Source: Rhabdornis inornatus (Eukaryota > Chordata > Aves > Passeriformes > Rhabdornithidae). From it: 64,000 nt of DNA. Of the stretch, positions 50,883 through 60,831 are shown piece after piece; the first letter of the stretch is position 1; every line of letters starts with the position of its first letter. The stretch is from positions 124,001 to 188,000 of the forward strand of contig VWZS01003516.1 in assembly GCA_013397075.1 (NCBI GenBank). The letters run 5' to 3'. The position numbers were made by a program, and so were the translations under genes. The notes below the pieces were generated by a model. That model was not told the DNA's origin and searched no databases. It was given only the letters and a program-made list of their open reading frames with translations.

Positions 50883-53800
50883 AAACCTGACAGCAAATAT
50901 TAGCAACAGATTTTTAACAGGTGGAGGAATTATCGTATGTATCTAGGAAAGAAAACAAAACAGGCACTCCTAAATCACCAGTGCTGATTTAAACATGAGC
51001 TTTTAAATATAGTGTGTGAGCAGCAAATGAGTTCTAATTGAGGAAAGCTTGTAAACAAAGAACAGCTTTCATCTGCAGCATCACTCGTGATACGGGCCCT
51101 GAGCTGGGCTGGACCATGCTGCCACAGCCCAGGCTGGCACTGGGGATGGGAATGAGCTCTCATCTCCTTAAGGAATGTCAAGGTATCCTGGAGCAACAGG
51201 ATGAGGAGCAACAAACATGTACTCACACTTCTCAAGGTCTGGATGGGCAAAAGGAGCAGTGCCAGGTCAGGGAAACAGGCATGCACCAGGATCCTGGGGC
51301 TGCTCCTTGTCCAGGTGCTGCAGAGACCCAGAACAACATTTGAGAGCAGTCAGCATGCCATGAGGGTCACTTTTTAAAGCCACCTTTGAGACATGTCATT
51401 TGTCTCGAAATAAGGGAGGTGGGGGTCCTTTCCAGCACCTGTGTGGGATCTGATCTGTGCCATGTTCATCTCCTGCTTCAGCATCCAGGGTTTACCGAGC
51501 GCTACAAAGTGTCTGAGGAGCAATCTGGGAGTCAGACAAAGGAGGGAACGTGGCTGGGAGCAAGCTCTGGAAGACAGCTGGGGCTGTGGTCAGAAAGGAA
51601 AGGTCTGCTGCAGCAAAGCATGCAGTTAATGCTCAGCCTGTGATGCAAGAGCGGGGGAGATACAGCATGTCAGGAAACATCTACACAGTGCAGATACGAT
51701 CAGGCTGAAAACACACAGAGCATGCCAAGGAAGTAACCTTGAATGTCTGCTGGTATTTCTCTCTGGAAAGAAACAACAGGATATTACAAAGGGACAGAAG
51801 AATGGATATGGTTGCCAATTCTTACCAAGACACATAAATTACCTGCCCTGGAAATGAGCATGAAAGGGAAAAGTGTTTATGCCCAGTCCCAGACCAGGGG
51901 TCCTTAAAAGGCCAGCCCTGGCTCCACTTGTAGCAGTGTCCCAGTGAGCTGTCACAGTCAGCTGGGGGTTTTGGCAGCAGGGTGGTCACATTCAGCATTA
52001 GAGCTCAGCCTTTCCCAGGGTGTGCAGGGAAGAGGCCTCGGAAAACACTCCCACTGCAAGAGGGATGTCCTGCACCAGCCACTCTGTGTGTGCCAGGCAT
52101 CTGCTGCTGGGAAGAAGCAGCTAGCCTATATTCAGATTTTATTTCTATAAGTTTTAATCTCTCTCTGCTCTGATAAATGATTAATCACTCAGATGAGCCG
52201 AACCAGAAACTGGCAAATCAAAGCCACCCTTGTTTTGAACACACGTTGCCCACAAACCCCAGATTAGCACCATGCCCCACAGCAGGAGAAACACAAACCC
52301 CAGCAGAATATAGCACCCGCAGCTCCCAACCTTCAGTACCCAAATTTAGGCATGTAGATAGAGCAGCTTAACCCCGAGGATTGCTGGGACCCATATAGAC
52401 CACCAGAGTCAATGGGAGCAGCAGGTGCTTGGAAACACTGCGAATCAAAGCACTCGTTTGGGGCACTAAATATAGAGCAAAATTCAAACACCCAGGCTGG
52501 AAAATGACAGCCATGTGCTCCCTCCACTGCCCTGGGCTGTGGGTCTCACACACCCAGGCTGCTGCCATAGAAGGTGCTGGGTCTCTGCTCCCACCACCAC
52601 TGCCCATTAACAGGATTTTATCCAGGGTGACACGGTGCAAAGAGGGTTCTCCTCCTCACTTTTTTTAGAAGATATTGCTGCACTTGTGATAACCCTGCTG
52701 GTTTATCTGCACTGAAAGTGATTTCAGCAGACTGTCAGAACTCCTCCCTGGAGACCTGCATGTCCCTGGGGACCCTGCATGAGGGATGTCTCTGTGCCAC
52801 CATGCCTCACCAGGCTGAGGGTGGCATCCAGGCATTTCCCAGTGGCCAAGGGAGCCCAGGCAGCAACCTTGCACTTCCCAGTGCATGCTCCAAGAATCTC
52901 TTGAGAGAGCAGAGCTCTTCACTTTTGATTTTTTTATCTTCTTTCTTTGGTTATCATTTAATTAATTAAAAAAAATTGAAGAGAAATAGAAGAGCCTGCT
53001 GATCCATGCTTACCTTTTAACTTACCCAAGTGTTCAACTCCAGCAGTTTTACCTCCCATCGAGAAGCTGCTGCACTCCCCATTTCTGTTTTGTTTTGGGA
53101 AGTGGGGATGAGAAAGTGCTGCAGCAGTTGAGCCTGCGGTGCCCTGTGGAGGGACCAGCCCTGTCTGGGGCAGTTTTAGACCCACAGAAGGCAGAGCAGG
53201 TCAGGGATATCACCTCAGCCAGAAAAAGGGATGGTTGGCACATTCCCTGCACAGTCTGACTGAGGGGTTCAGCACTGAACAGCCCTTTCTCTCACCCCTT
53301 TGCACCTCCTTGTAAGTAACACATGGTGGATTTTGGAGTGGAGCCCAGTCATGCAGACATACATCAGTGAGGGGACCACCAAAGAGGGAAGCACTTAGAT
53401 AAGCCACGTGGCAAAAGGAGAAATAGATACAAACTGTCCCACAATTTCTAACCCATGGAGAGGTCAGGCCCTGGGTTCACAGCTAAAAAGGGTACAAAAG
53501 GAGGGACAACTCCCTTCTCCCCAACACCTATCATGCACTAGTTTGAAATGATGTATACCTACATGTTTATTTGAAAATCCTAGATACACAAAACTAATTT
53601 TGAGCTGCTTTTTCCAGCACTTGCAGGTATCAGGACCTAGAAAAGCCCCGCCAGAGGATTTCTTCTGCTCCTAAAACAGCAAGCTGTCTGAAGCAGTTGT
53701 CAGACATGGGTAAGCTTTTCCTATGAGGCAGCCCAGTGATGAACCACAGCTGATGCTCTCTGATAGATCATGGTGGGGAGAAGCCTCCTGGGCTGCTCTC

Positions 53801-54734
53801 CTCAGTTTGAGCAGCCACATGTCTGCCCAGGGCTGGGCACAGGGCAATGGCGACCAGCCACCCACCCCTTCCTCCTTCTTCCTTCTGCCTCTCCAACGAC
53901 AAACTACAAGTGGTGGTGGTGCAGCATTAACGTGGCCCTTTCAGTCTCACCTTGAAGAGTGCAGGGCTGTGGGTACACCACTTTTGAGACAGACTGTGCC
54001 AGCTGTGACTTGTGCCACAGCTCTTCAGCAGCAGCGATACTGAAGGGGGATGAACCAGTGCAATGTGGTACCCATGTTACCCTCACCTCTAGATCTCACT
54101 GATGTGGCATTCCCCAAAACACAGTGAGTTCTTCCACACTCACTGATGCCCACATACTTTTCAGCCTCCTCGCTGCTGGGAAGGCTGCAGGGCTCATTCC
54201 TGTACTGCCTGGTGTGCACAAATCCTTGTCACTGGCACATCTATGCACTCCAACCCTGCCCCAAATACACAGGATTATGATGCTCAGGCCTACTGTGAAC
54301 CCCCACACCCCAGTGATGCTCCTTGCAGACAGTCATGGTAGAGTGAGCATCTCGAGGGACCCCAGCTCTCAGAACAGTGAGATTCAGACATCTTTGCTCT
54401 AACAAGGACCAGGAACATGCAGAGCCAAGGCATGAAATAACCACCTCTTCTTTCTCATCAGTCTTGAAGCCAGCATGGCTCAAAATGAAACCAGTGCACC
54501 ATGGATGGTCAAGAAAGGATCTGAGCAGAGTATAGAACAGTGCTGGCCTTTGTGGGGTGCCCACACAACCTGACTCCAAAGAGACAGAGAATAATTTGGA
54601 AGGGCACAGAGGTCATATAGGAAAACCAGCTGGAGACCTGGAACAGGTCTGCAAGTGGAAAGAGAAGAGACTGTGACTTTGAACTCCAAGACTTAGGGAG
54701 AAAGTGGTGTCTGCACTGTAAATCCCAAGTGTTG

Positions 54735-54905
54735 TGGAGATGGAGAGGAAAGAACTGCTTGCTGTTTTTACATCACCTTGAGGAGCAGGTTCACAACAAA
54801 CAGAATGAAGCACTTTTCCACCCAATTCATGGTGCAGTTGTGGAACTCATTGCCACATGATGCTCTGGAGGCCTAAAGCATAAAAAGGATGATATGATGC
54901 TACAG
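54735..54905 (+). mobile_element. Old CR1/L3-like LINE fragment with ORF2 C-terminal motif
   Basis: The plus strand from about 54785 encodes a frame with FTTNRMKHFST then VQLWNSLPHDALEA before a TAA. LWNSLP followed by an acidic residue and EA is a hallmark of the C-terminus of CR1-superfamily reverse transcriptase proteins. The flanking words GAAAGAACTGCTTGCTGTTT and GTGGAACTCATTGCCACA belong to a repeat widespread in amniotes. It is more diverged than the other CR1 copies here. Exact family (CR1 or L3) is uncertain. Confidence 0.7.
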
Positions 54906-57148
54906 AGGAGAGGTGCCTATCAAACATGACCCCCAAACTGCTGACTAAAAGAGCTGCATGGGTGCGAGAAGGGCTCATGCTGCAAATTGCTGCTGTCTTG
55001 CACTTTCTGTAAGCATCTTCCACCGGCCACTGCAGGACAGAGGATGCTGCAGTAGATGGACCTTTGATCTGCAGCAGTACAGCTGTTGGCTGAGCAACTT
55101 CCACCCACAGGTGGGGCTTCATTAATGAATAGGTGGGGTTATGCCCAGAGTTATGCCTGCAGGCAGATGGCCAAGCCTTCAAAGGGCCTTCTGTAGGACG
55201 CTGCCACAGCAGTTTCCAAACCTGCTCCACAGCTCCCTGCCCAACCTCCTTTCACAGCCTATCAGCACAGCAAATCTGCCACAGGGAGAAGTCCCCTCCA
55301 ACCCAAGCCTCCTTCAGATGGGTGGGAGAAAACAGAGGATAGCAGCTGAGAAAGACCCACAAGTTCACAAGTCTCTCCCTACCCAACAGGGCTGAAGGAT
55401 TTGCATTTGGTTGGCTATGTGGTTCTTTTTTTCGCCAGAACATTTGAAAATAACAGCCTTTCTTGGGAACCCAAAGGTCAAAAAAACATTGTGCCTCCCT
55501 AATCATGGTCTTGCATCCTTACAGAATGTCACATTTACACCTGCAGTGATCCTTCTGCCTCATCCACCACTGGAAATCAAGAAATCTTAGCTTGACTTCA
55601 GCAAAGCACATTCATTCCTTGTGTCTCAGTAGTTACAAAGAGTAATACGGATGGAGTATATTAATATGAGCGAAAACATGACATCTCCTCAATATTTTGT
55701 AAGTTTTCCATGGTTTTTTTCCCATCTAGAAAAAAACTGAAGCAGCTTTGTTGCCAGGAAAATAATTAAATAGAGCTTTTCTTCTGAGCTTCTAAAGATT
55801 GGGTCATTGGTCCCTCAAGGTAGTTGATTTATGTACTCCTTTCATAAAGATAGAGCAAAGTATCCTTTGAGAAGGATTTCTATAAAGTCATGCTGATTGG
55901 CTGCAGAAAACCTCAGATTATTAACTTTGAAGCAGGACAGGTGGGTCTCTTCAGCTCATTTGTAATGTACACTGCCCTGTACATTGTCTGTTTCTTCTTG
56001 CTCTAGAAACAGTAAATACAATATAAAAAGGAGATTCATATAAACCATCCAGATTTCCTAGATGGCTGCAATCTAGCTTTTCCAAGGGAAAAGGTGACCC
56101 AATGAACTATGGAACTTAAGGATTCTCATAAAAAAACCCAAAACTTCCTACTTAGGAATATTACCTATGACATAAACTTTTGATTGCAAGCACATGTTTA
56201 CAATCAACTGGTTGAAGAAGAGATATTTTTCCACTTAGACTAAGTCTCTGTCACAATGAAAAAATATACAGAACATAATGTATACAGAGCAAAAGCAAAA
56301 AGTTCCACATATTCATATAGAAGCAAGGATGGACTTGGGAAGGCTTTAGTCATCTCTCATTCTCAAGGGGACCTTTTGTTCATTTACTCTTTCATAAGCA
56401 CATTCTTTATCCCACCACCTGTGATGAAATAAGAACACAGGGCTAGTCAGGCATTGCTTCCAGCACTGAACAGAGCAAGTCAGAGAGTCACATAATTTTT
56501 TAACAGCAAGAGCAATATTCTAAGCTTGATACAAGCACCAGCCTTAGTGTTGAGAATGGAGGAAAAGCAAAGACAACCTCTACTCCCCTCACCCACAAGA
56601 AACCTCCTAAAGGTCACTACTAGACTGCCTCAGGGATGCCAAGTGCCCAGGACAGCTCACAAGCTACTTGAAATGTTTTTCAGGCTCATCCTTTCTCCAG
56701 TGCATCCAAAGCACCAGCACTCAATAACAATGAGGGAGTTCCATTCAGTCACACACATCATATCTCTAACACAAATTCCTCTGCAAATTTGTTACACGCT
56801 AACCCCATCCCTTTCATCCAAGTTTCCTCACAACCAGAACTGCAACTGGTGTCCTCTGCAGCTTTCAAGGCAGTGACTGAAATGCCTTTCAGCCCTTAGC
56901 TTGTTCTTGAAAAGGTATGGGCAGAGTGAGTTATTTTGCTGGATACATTAACATTCCATCCAAGCACAGTCAGATCTGAAGAGGAATAATTACGTGGCCT
57001 GCTGAAGAACAAACCAGACAACAGCAAATGGCAAAAAAACAATTGAGCTCAGCAGGTGTTTCAGGTTAACATCAGGTCTTGGAAAGAGCATCAGGGAAGA
57101 AAAATTAACCCAGAACTACTCATTGCTTAGAAAAATCACAAGAGTCCA

Positions 57149-57154
57149 TTTATT
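57149..57154 (-). terminator. Possible far-distal poly(A) signal AATAAA
   Basis: A canonical hexamer on the minus strand, followed downstream by a T-rich stretch (GATTTTTCTAAG). It could serve an extended JAG2 transcript or be chance; a CR1-like fragment lies between it and 58562. Low confidence. Confidence 0.2.
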
Positions 57155-58261
57155 AGTTTGCCTCATTATGTAGTTCTTGTAACAGAGAGGATTCTGGCAG
57201 CACCATAATGCTTAGCACATGTGCATCAGCAAGAAGTCAAGATGCAAGAGTTCAACATCTCCTGCAAAAATAAATCAAGAGGAAACAAAACTACAGAATA
57301 AGGTGAGATGAGGCGTATGGAGATATAGAAGTAATTTAAGAGCAGCATAGAAATAAAGTTTGCATAAAACTGATCAATGTTAATGTGTACAAGTCAGAAA
57401 GTTTACTTTTTGTTTATCGTCCTACCCTTATTCATCTTGTTTCATGTATCTCAGTGTACATAACTCAATCATCACATGAAGAAGGCATCAAATAATTCTT
57501 GGTTTTGGCAGGGAAAGGGCACTACAAAACTGAACATTTGCCTGTGGTGGTTTTGTTAATCCACAGGGGAACAACTTGCAGATGTAGGATCAGTCCCTTT
57601 GTTGAGAACACTGGGTGATGACCACTGGTGCATCCCCTTTACTTTACATGGTACTTCAGTACTGGGAAGAAGCAGAATTAGCACCTTCGGGAGCAGTGAG
57701 CCAGCTCATGACAGAACAGCAGTGACCTTATTCCAAACATATATAAACCTACTATTTCTTCTTTTGAGAAAGGTAACAGAGTCAGATTTCGAAAACTGAC
57801 ACAGCTGAGAGTTACTTCTGTCATGATGAAGACAAGCAAATACTCCAAGAAAAGCAATACAAAGTAGCTGAATGATGACTGGAATAAAAGCTCTCCTAGA
57901 AACTTGAATTCTGCCTCAGATGCTGATAGCTACTAGTAAAAATTCAACTTTTATATTCCATATTATCTTGCAGGAATTCATGTTTTACTATGTAAAATAT
58001 CATATACAAAGGAACTATTACAGAAACAGGAATAGACCTCAGCTGAGATTGGAGCATGACATGTAAAAGCTCTGAGTGGCTGCAGAGTAGAGAAAGGTAT
58101 TACTTCAGAATCCAACTCAGTTGGGAAAGGACAGCTCTTCAGGCCCCTGCATGCTCAGCCAGCCCTCTTCTCACCCCAGGAAGCCAAGCTCTGCTCAGAC
58201 AAGGCTTCACTGAGCAACCAGGAGCAGAATCACTGCAGAACAGGCACACAGAACGCACCGA

Positions 58262-58310
58262 CCATCCCGAGCTGGATGGGACCTGCAGAGATCATCCAGT
58301 GCAACTCCAG
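58262..58310 (-). mobile_element. CR1 retrotransposon 3' end fragment
   Basis: Reading plus, the words GAGCTGGATGGGACCTGCAG and GATCATCCAGTGCAACTCC match the antisense of the conserved 3' end of bird CR1 elements, so the element lies on the minus strand. Only about 50 bases are clear; the tail octamers are lost. It lies just beyond the inferred JAG2 3' end. Confidence 0.65.
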
Positions 58311-58561
58311 CACTAAGCACAGCCCTGGTGCTCTGCAGGGAGAGCCCAGCTGGGGAGCTGGAGATGTCTGTGGACAGCACCTGCTCCACAGGCTGTCCAG
58401 GCGGGACAGGAAAGCGTTGGCGCTCGGAGCTGCACGCTCGGGTTACAGGAATTAAACCTGGACTTTCACTCCTCCTCTGGTCAGCCTGCACAGATCCCAG
58501 CTCCAAGCACTTTGAAAGCAAACAACAATCTGAAGTATCTTACACACAATGAGGGAATCAT

Positions 58562-58567
58562 TTTATT
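58562..58567 (-). terminator. Distal poly(A) signal AATAAA, probable main end of JAG2
   Basis: Plus-strand TTTATT gives AATAAA on the minus strand. The downstream minus-strand DNA is TG-rich (ATTGTGTGTAAG), as expected of a cleavage-stimulating GU element. It is the last canonical hexamer I noticed before sequence character changes to repeat-bearing, GC-richer intergenic DNA. Confidence 0.6.
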
Positions 58568-60203
58568 AGATTATGGAAGACAGCAGCATTACAGTACAAA
58601 AAGTTACAAGAGTAGCAGAAAAAAAGTGTTTTTGGTTTAAATACTCAGGATTATACTGGGGAACATGAGAAGGATAGTACCCTTTTCTAAACTAACTCCT
58701 AACCAGGTTATCAAAATAAGTTTTGAATATTTAGCACAAGTAAAAAAGTTACAACAAACATCATTATAAAATGCTTTAATAAATAGTTTCTTTTCTGAAA
58801 GGTTTTTTTTTTTTAAGAACATGTCAAAAAAATGTACTAAAACAGATGATCCTGCAAAGCAAATCCTGCATTCCTGTATAAAATAACTGGTTTCAAAACA
58901 TTCATGTTTACATTGTTCGTGGGCCAGAGTTTACACTCTCAGACATCCGTTCTTCTCAGTGGTAGAGTAACTAGGTGTATGTAGTGTTATGCTTCTTCAG
59001 TAATTAAAATAAACTTATAGTCTGCCCAGTTAACAGCAATAATAAAAGCCTTAAAAAAAAAAAAAGCATAAGCCTTCCATAACATTTAACCATTTCTACT
59101 GAGGTACTCCCATCCTCTGAGCTTGCCAGCCTTTTTCCTTTAGAGCGAAAGATGAATAAAGCACAACAGAAACAAGACTGAGGAAAATATTGTTCCCTTC
59201 ATTAGGCCTGTATTTAAACGCAAAAAAAGTAATACCACATGTAATTAACATATTCACAAAAGAAAAAACAATGCCTCTATGTTGGTACTGTACAGTAGAT
59301 GCACCCGTTAGTGTTCTTGAGATGGGCTGAACATGGGGATAAACAAACATTTCTGGATCTATTTACACATAAGTGGTTATGCTCCTATGTAAATACAAAT
59401 GACCAACAGATTCCTAACATTGATTGTATTAACACCATTTTCTAATCTGGACATAATACCAAAAAAAGTCTTATAAACTGCCATAGAACCTCCTTTTCTG
59501 CAACATAAATTAAAAGGAATGACATGTAAAAAAAAAAAGACCAAAATATTTAACTTATTAAATCAAATATACAGAGTGATTCATTTAATATGTACATATT
59601 TACAAAAAAGCACTTTCACTATTAGAAAATAAACTGTGTCAGTTGGGGAACCTAGAGTTCTCACAATTTTACTATATTGATATGGCAGTCTTTGACAGTT
59701 GCTATAGAAAAAGTTTAATCTCAAGGCACTTGTCACATGCTTCAATACTGCAATTCTAAAGTAATTAAACAGAAATAAAAAGGCCACTTTTAAACCACAG
59801 TTGAAAGATCTCTATAATTTTTTTTTTGTTCCTATTACAAAGTGTGTAAGGCAAATTTGGAAAAAATCTTACAGAAGCTACTAACGTAACAAGTGCAGTG
59901 AGCTGCCATTAATAGAGATTCAAAGTCAAGAAAGCAGTTTAAAGTTCACACAATTTCCTCAACCAGGAGGTTTTAAAGCCACCATTAAATTAGAGTAAGT
60001 AATAAAAAGAAATACATTCTGTAAACAGTGTACAGTCTTTTGTAATAAACTTTACACATATTGAAAATACAACCTCTCCTCTGCCACACAGCGAGTGTAT
60101 TATAAGTAAACTTTACAAAAATAGCAACTATCAAAGATTACTCATTTTTTTTCATCTGACAGTCATTGAATAATTTATACAAGGCTAAAGAAACAAAATA
60201 AAT

Positions 60204-60226
60204 TTTATTTATTATTTTTATTTATT
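60204..60226 (-). terminator. Cluster of proximal poly(A) signal hexamers for JAG2
   Basis: On the minus strand this stretch contains four overlapping or adjacent AATAAA hexamers (plus-strand TTTATT at 60204, 60208, 60217 and 60221), about 130-155 bases after the stop codon. Its sequence also resembles an AU-rich stability element, so hexamer content alone does not prove cleavage here. If used, it would give a very short 3'UTR. Confidence 0.4.
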
Positions 60227-60358
60227 TTTTTTACGCAAAATAAAGAAACTATGAACATTTGACTCCAGATCTTTTTAGTCCTTGATGCAAAGTGGAGATG
60301 TCAATTTTTCCCCTCCCCAGCAAGCGCAGGCGCAGTCTGCCTACATCCCAAATACAGG

Positions 60359-60831
60359 TTAGTCTCTACTGCCTTCAAAATTTGATGCATTCACATTTTT
60401 TACAGATCTGTTGTCCATTTTGCCTATTTGATGGGATTTCTTTACTGGACTGCTCTCTGATGTGTCAGACACCTTTGTTGGCAAAGGCTTTGTGAGTTTG
60501 TGAGAGAGGAATTTGTCCATTTCCTCATCTCTTTCCTCCTCTTCATCCTCCTCTTCCTCATACTCTACATACTCCTCTACTGCATCACAAGTTCTCTTTT
60601 GAGGAGATATGAAGTTTTTGCATTCATAACGAATGTCTTTGTTACTGTAAGATCTGTCTATAGGATTTCTTATGGGATTAAGAGGTGCCCACTGGTTATT
60701 GGCACCCTCTTCTCTGGGAGGACGGCTTCTCTCTCTCTCTTTTCTTCTCTTCCGAGTCCACCACACGCAGATGATTATACAAGTCAGCCACACAATGCTA
60801 AATACCGCACAAAGAATTGGAACCAAATAAT
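60359..60831 (-). CDS. JAG2: JAG2 last coding exon: transmembrane helix, cytoplasmic tail and stop
   Basis: Jagged-2 is a single-pass membrane ligand that activates Notch receptors on neighbouring cells. On the minus strand the acceptor reads CTTTCCGTTTGCCCTCTAG and the exon opens with two bases that complete a split Asp codon. Then come Tyr and about 23 hydrophobic residues from LVPILCAVFS to VWW (membrane helix), the basic stop-transfer run TRKRRKERERSR, and the motif NNQWAPLNPIRNPI, which matches mammalian JAG2 and not JAG1. A highly acidic run (VEYEEEEDEEEERDEEMDKF) and FLSHKLTK follow. The protein ends in GSRD with TAA at 60361-60359. The tail is about 130 residues with several Lys for ubiquitin-dependent endocytosis, which is known to be needed for ligand activity. 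There is no C-terminal PDZ ligand like the one at the end of JAG1. The first in-frame codon inside the helix is TTG, internal to the protein and not a start. Confidence 0.97.

Larger units (their letters stand above)
38978..54734. other. Intergenic DNA, no gene seen
   Basis: Holds the CpG islet near 40.0 kb, the purine/pyrimidine pair at 43.2-43.4 kb, the A24 tract and the CAA repeat. An A/T-rich core TATTTTTAG with flanking TATTTATTA (MEF2-like) lies at 45209-45227. The 204-codon frame at 43920-44534 overlaps other frames and has no domain. Confidence 0.7.
54906..58544. other. JAG2 downstream flank, no gene seen
   Basis: From about 55.5 kb the DNA becomes AT-rich and resembles the adjoining UTR in texture, which leaves open a longer JAG2 transcript. 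From 58.05 to 58.54 kb it is GC-richer, with about nine CpGs in 220 bases and the CR1 scrap at 58262. No coding region is recognised. Confidence 0.65.
58545..60358 (-). other. JAG2: JAG2 3' untranslated region (inferred extent)
   Basis: From the TAA stop leftward the DNA is AT-rich with many TAAAT words on the plus strand, which become AUUUA-type elements in the mRNA, and several homopolymer runs (T12 at 58803-58814, A13 at 59053-59065, A11 near 59528). No long repeat interrupts it. The left limit is inferred from an AATAAA at 58567-58562, with cleavage expected some 10-30 bases beyond, and is approximate. Open frames inside it, such as 59096-59350 minus, have no recognisable features. A UTR of about 1.8 kb is reasonable for this gene, but only transcript data can fix its end. 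Confidence 0.7.

Noticed and set aside
1..58544. GPR132 or another mammalian neighbour of JAG2
   Set aside because: No seven-helix receptor frame of the needed length, and no other recognisable coding exon, is present.
59096..59350. 84-codon minus frame with hydrophobic stretches
   Set aside because: It lies inside the JAG2 3'UTR and AT-rich DNA often gives such frames; no recognisable protein.
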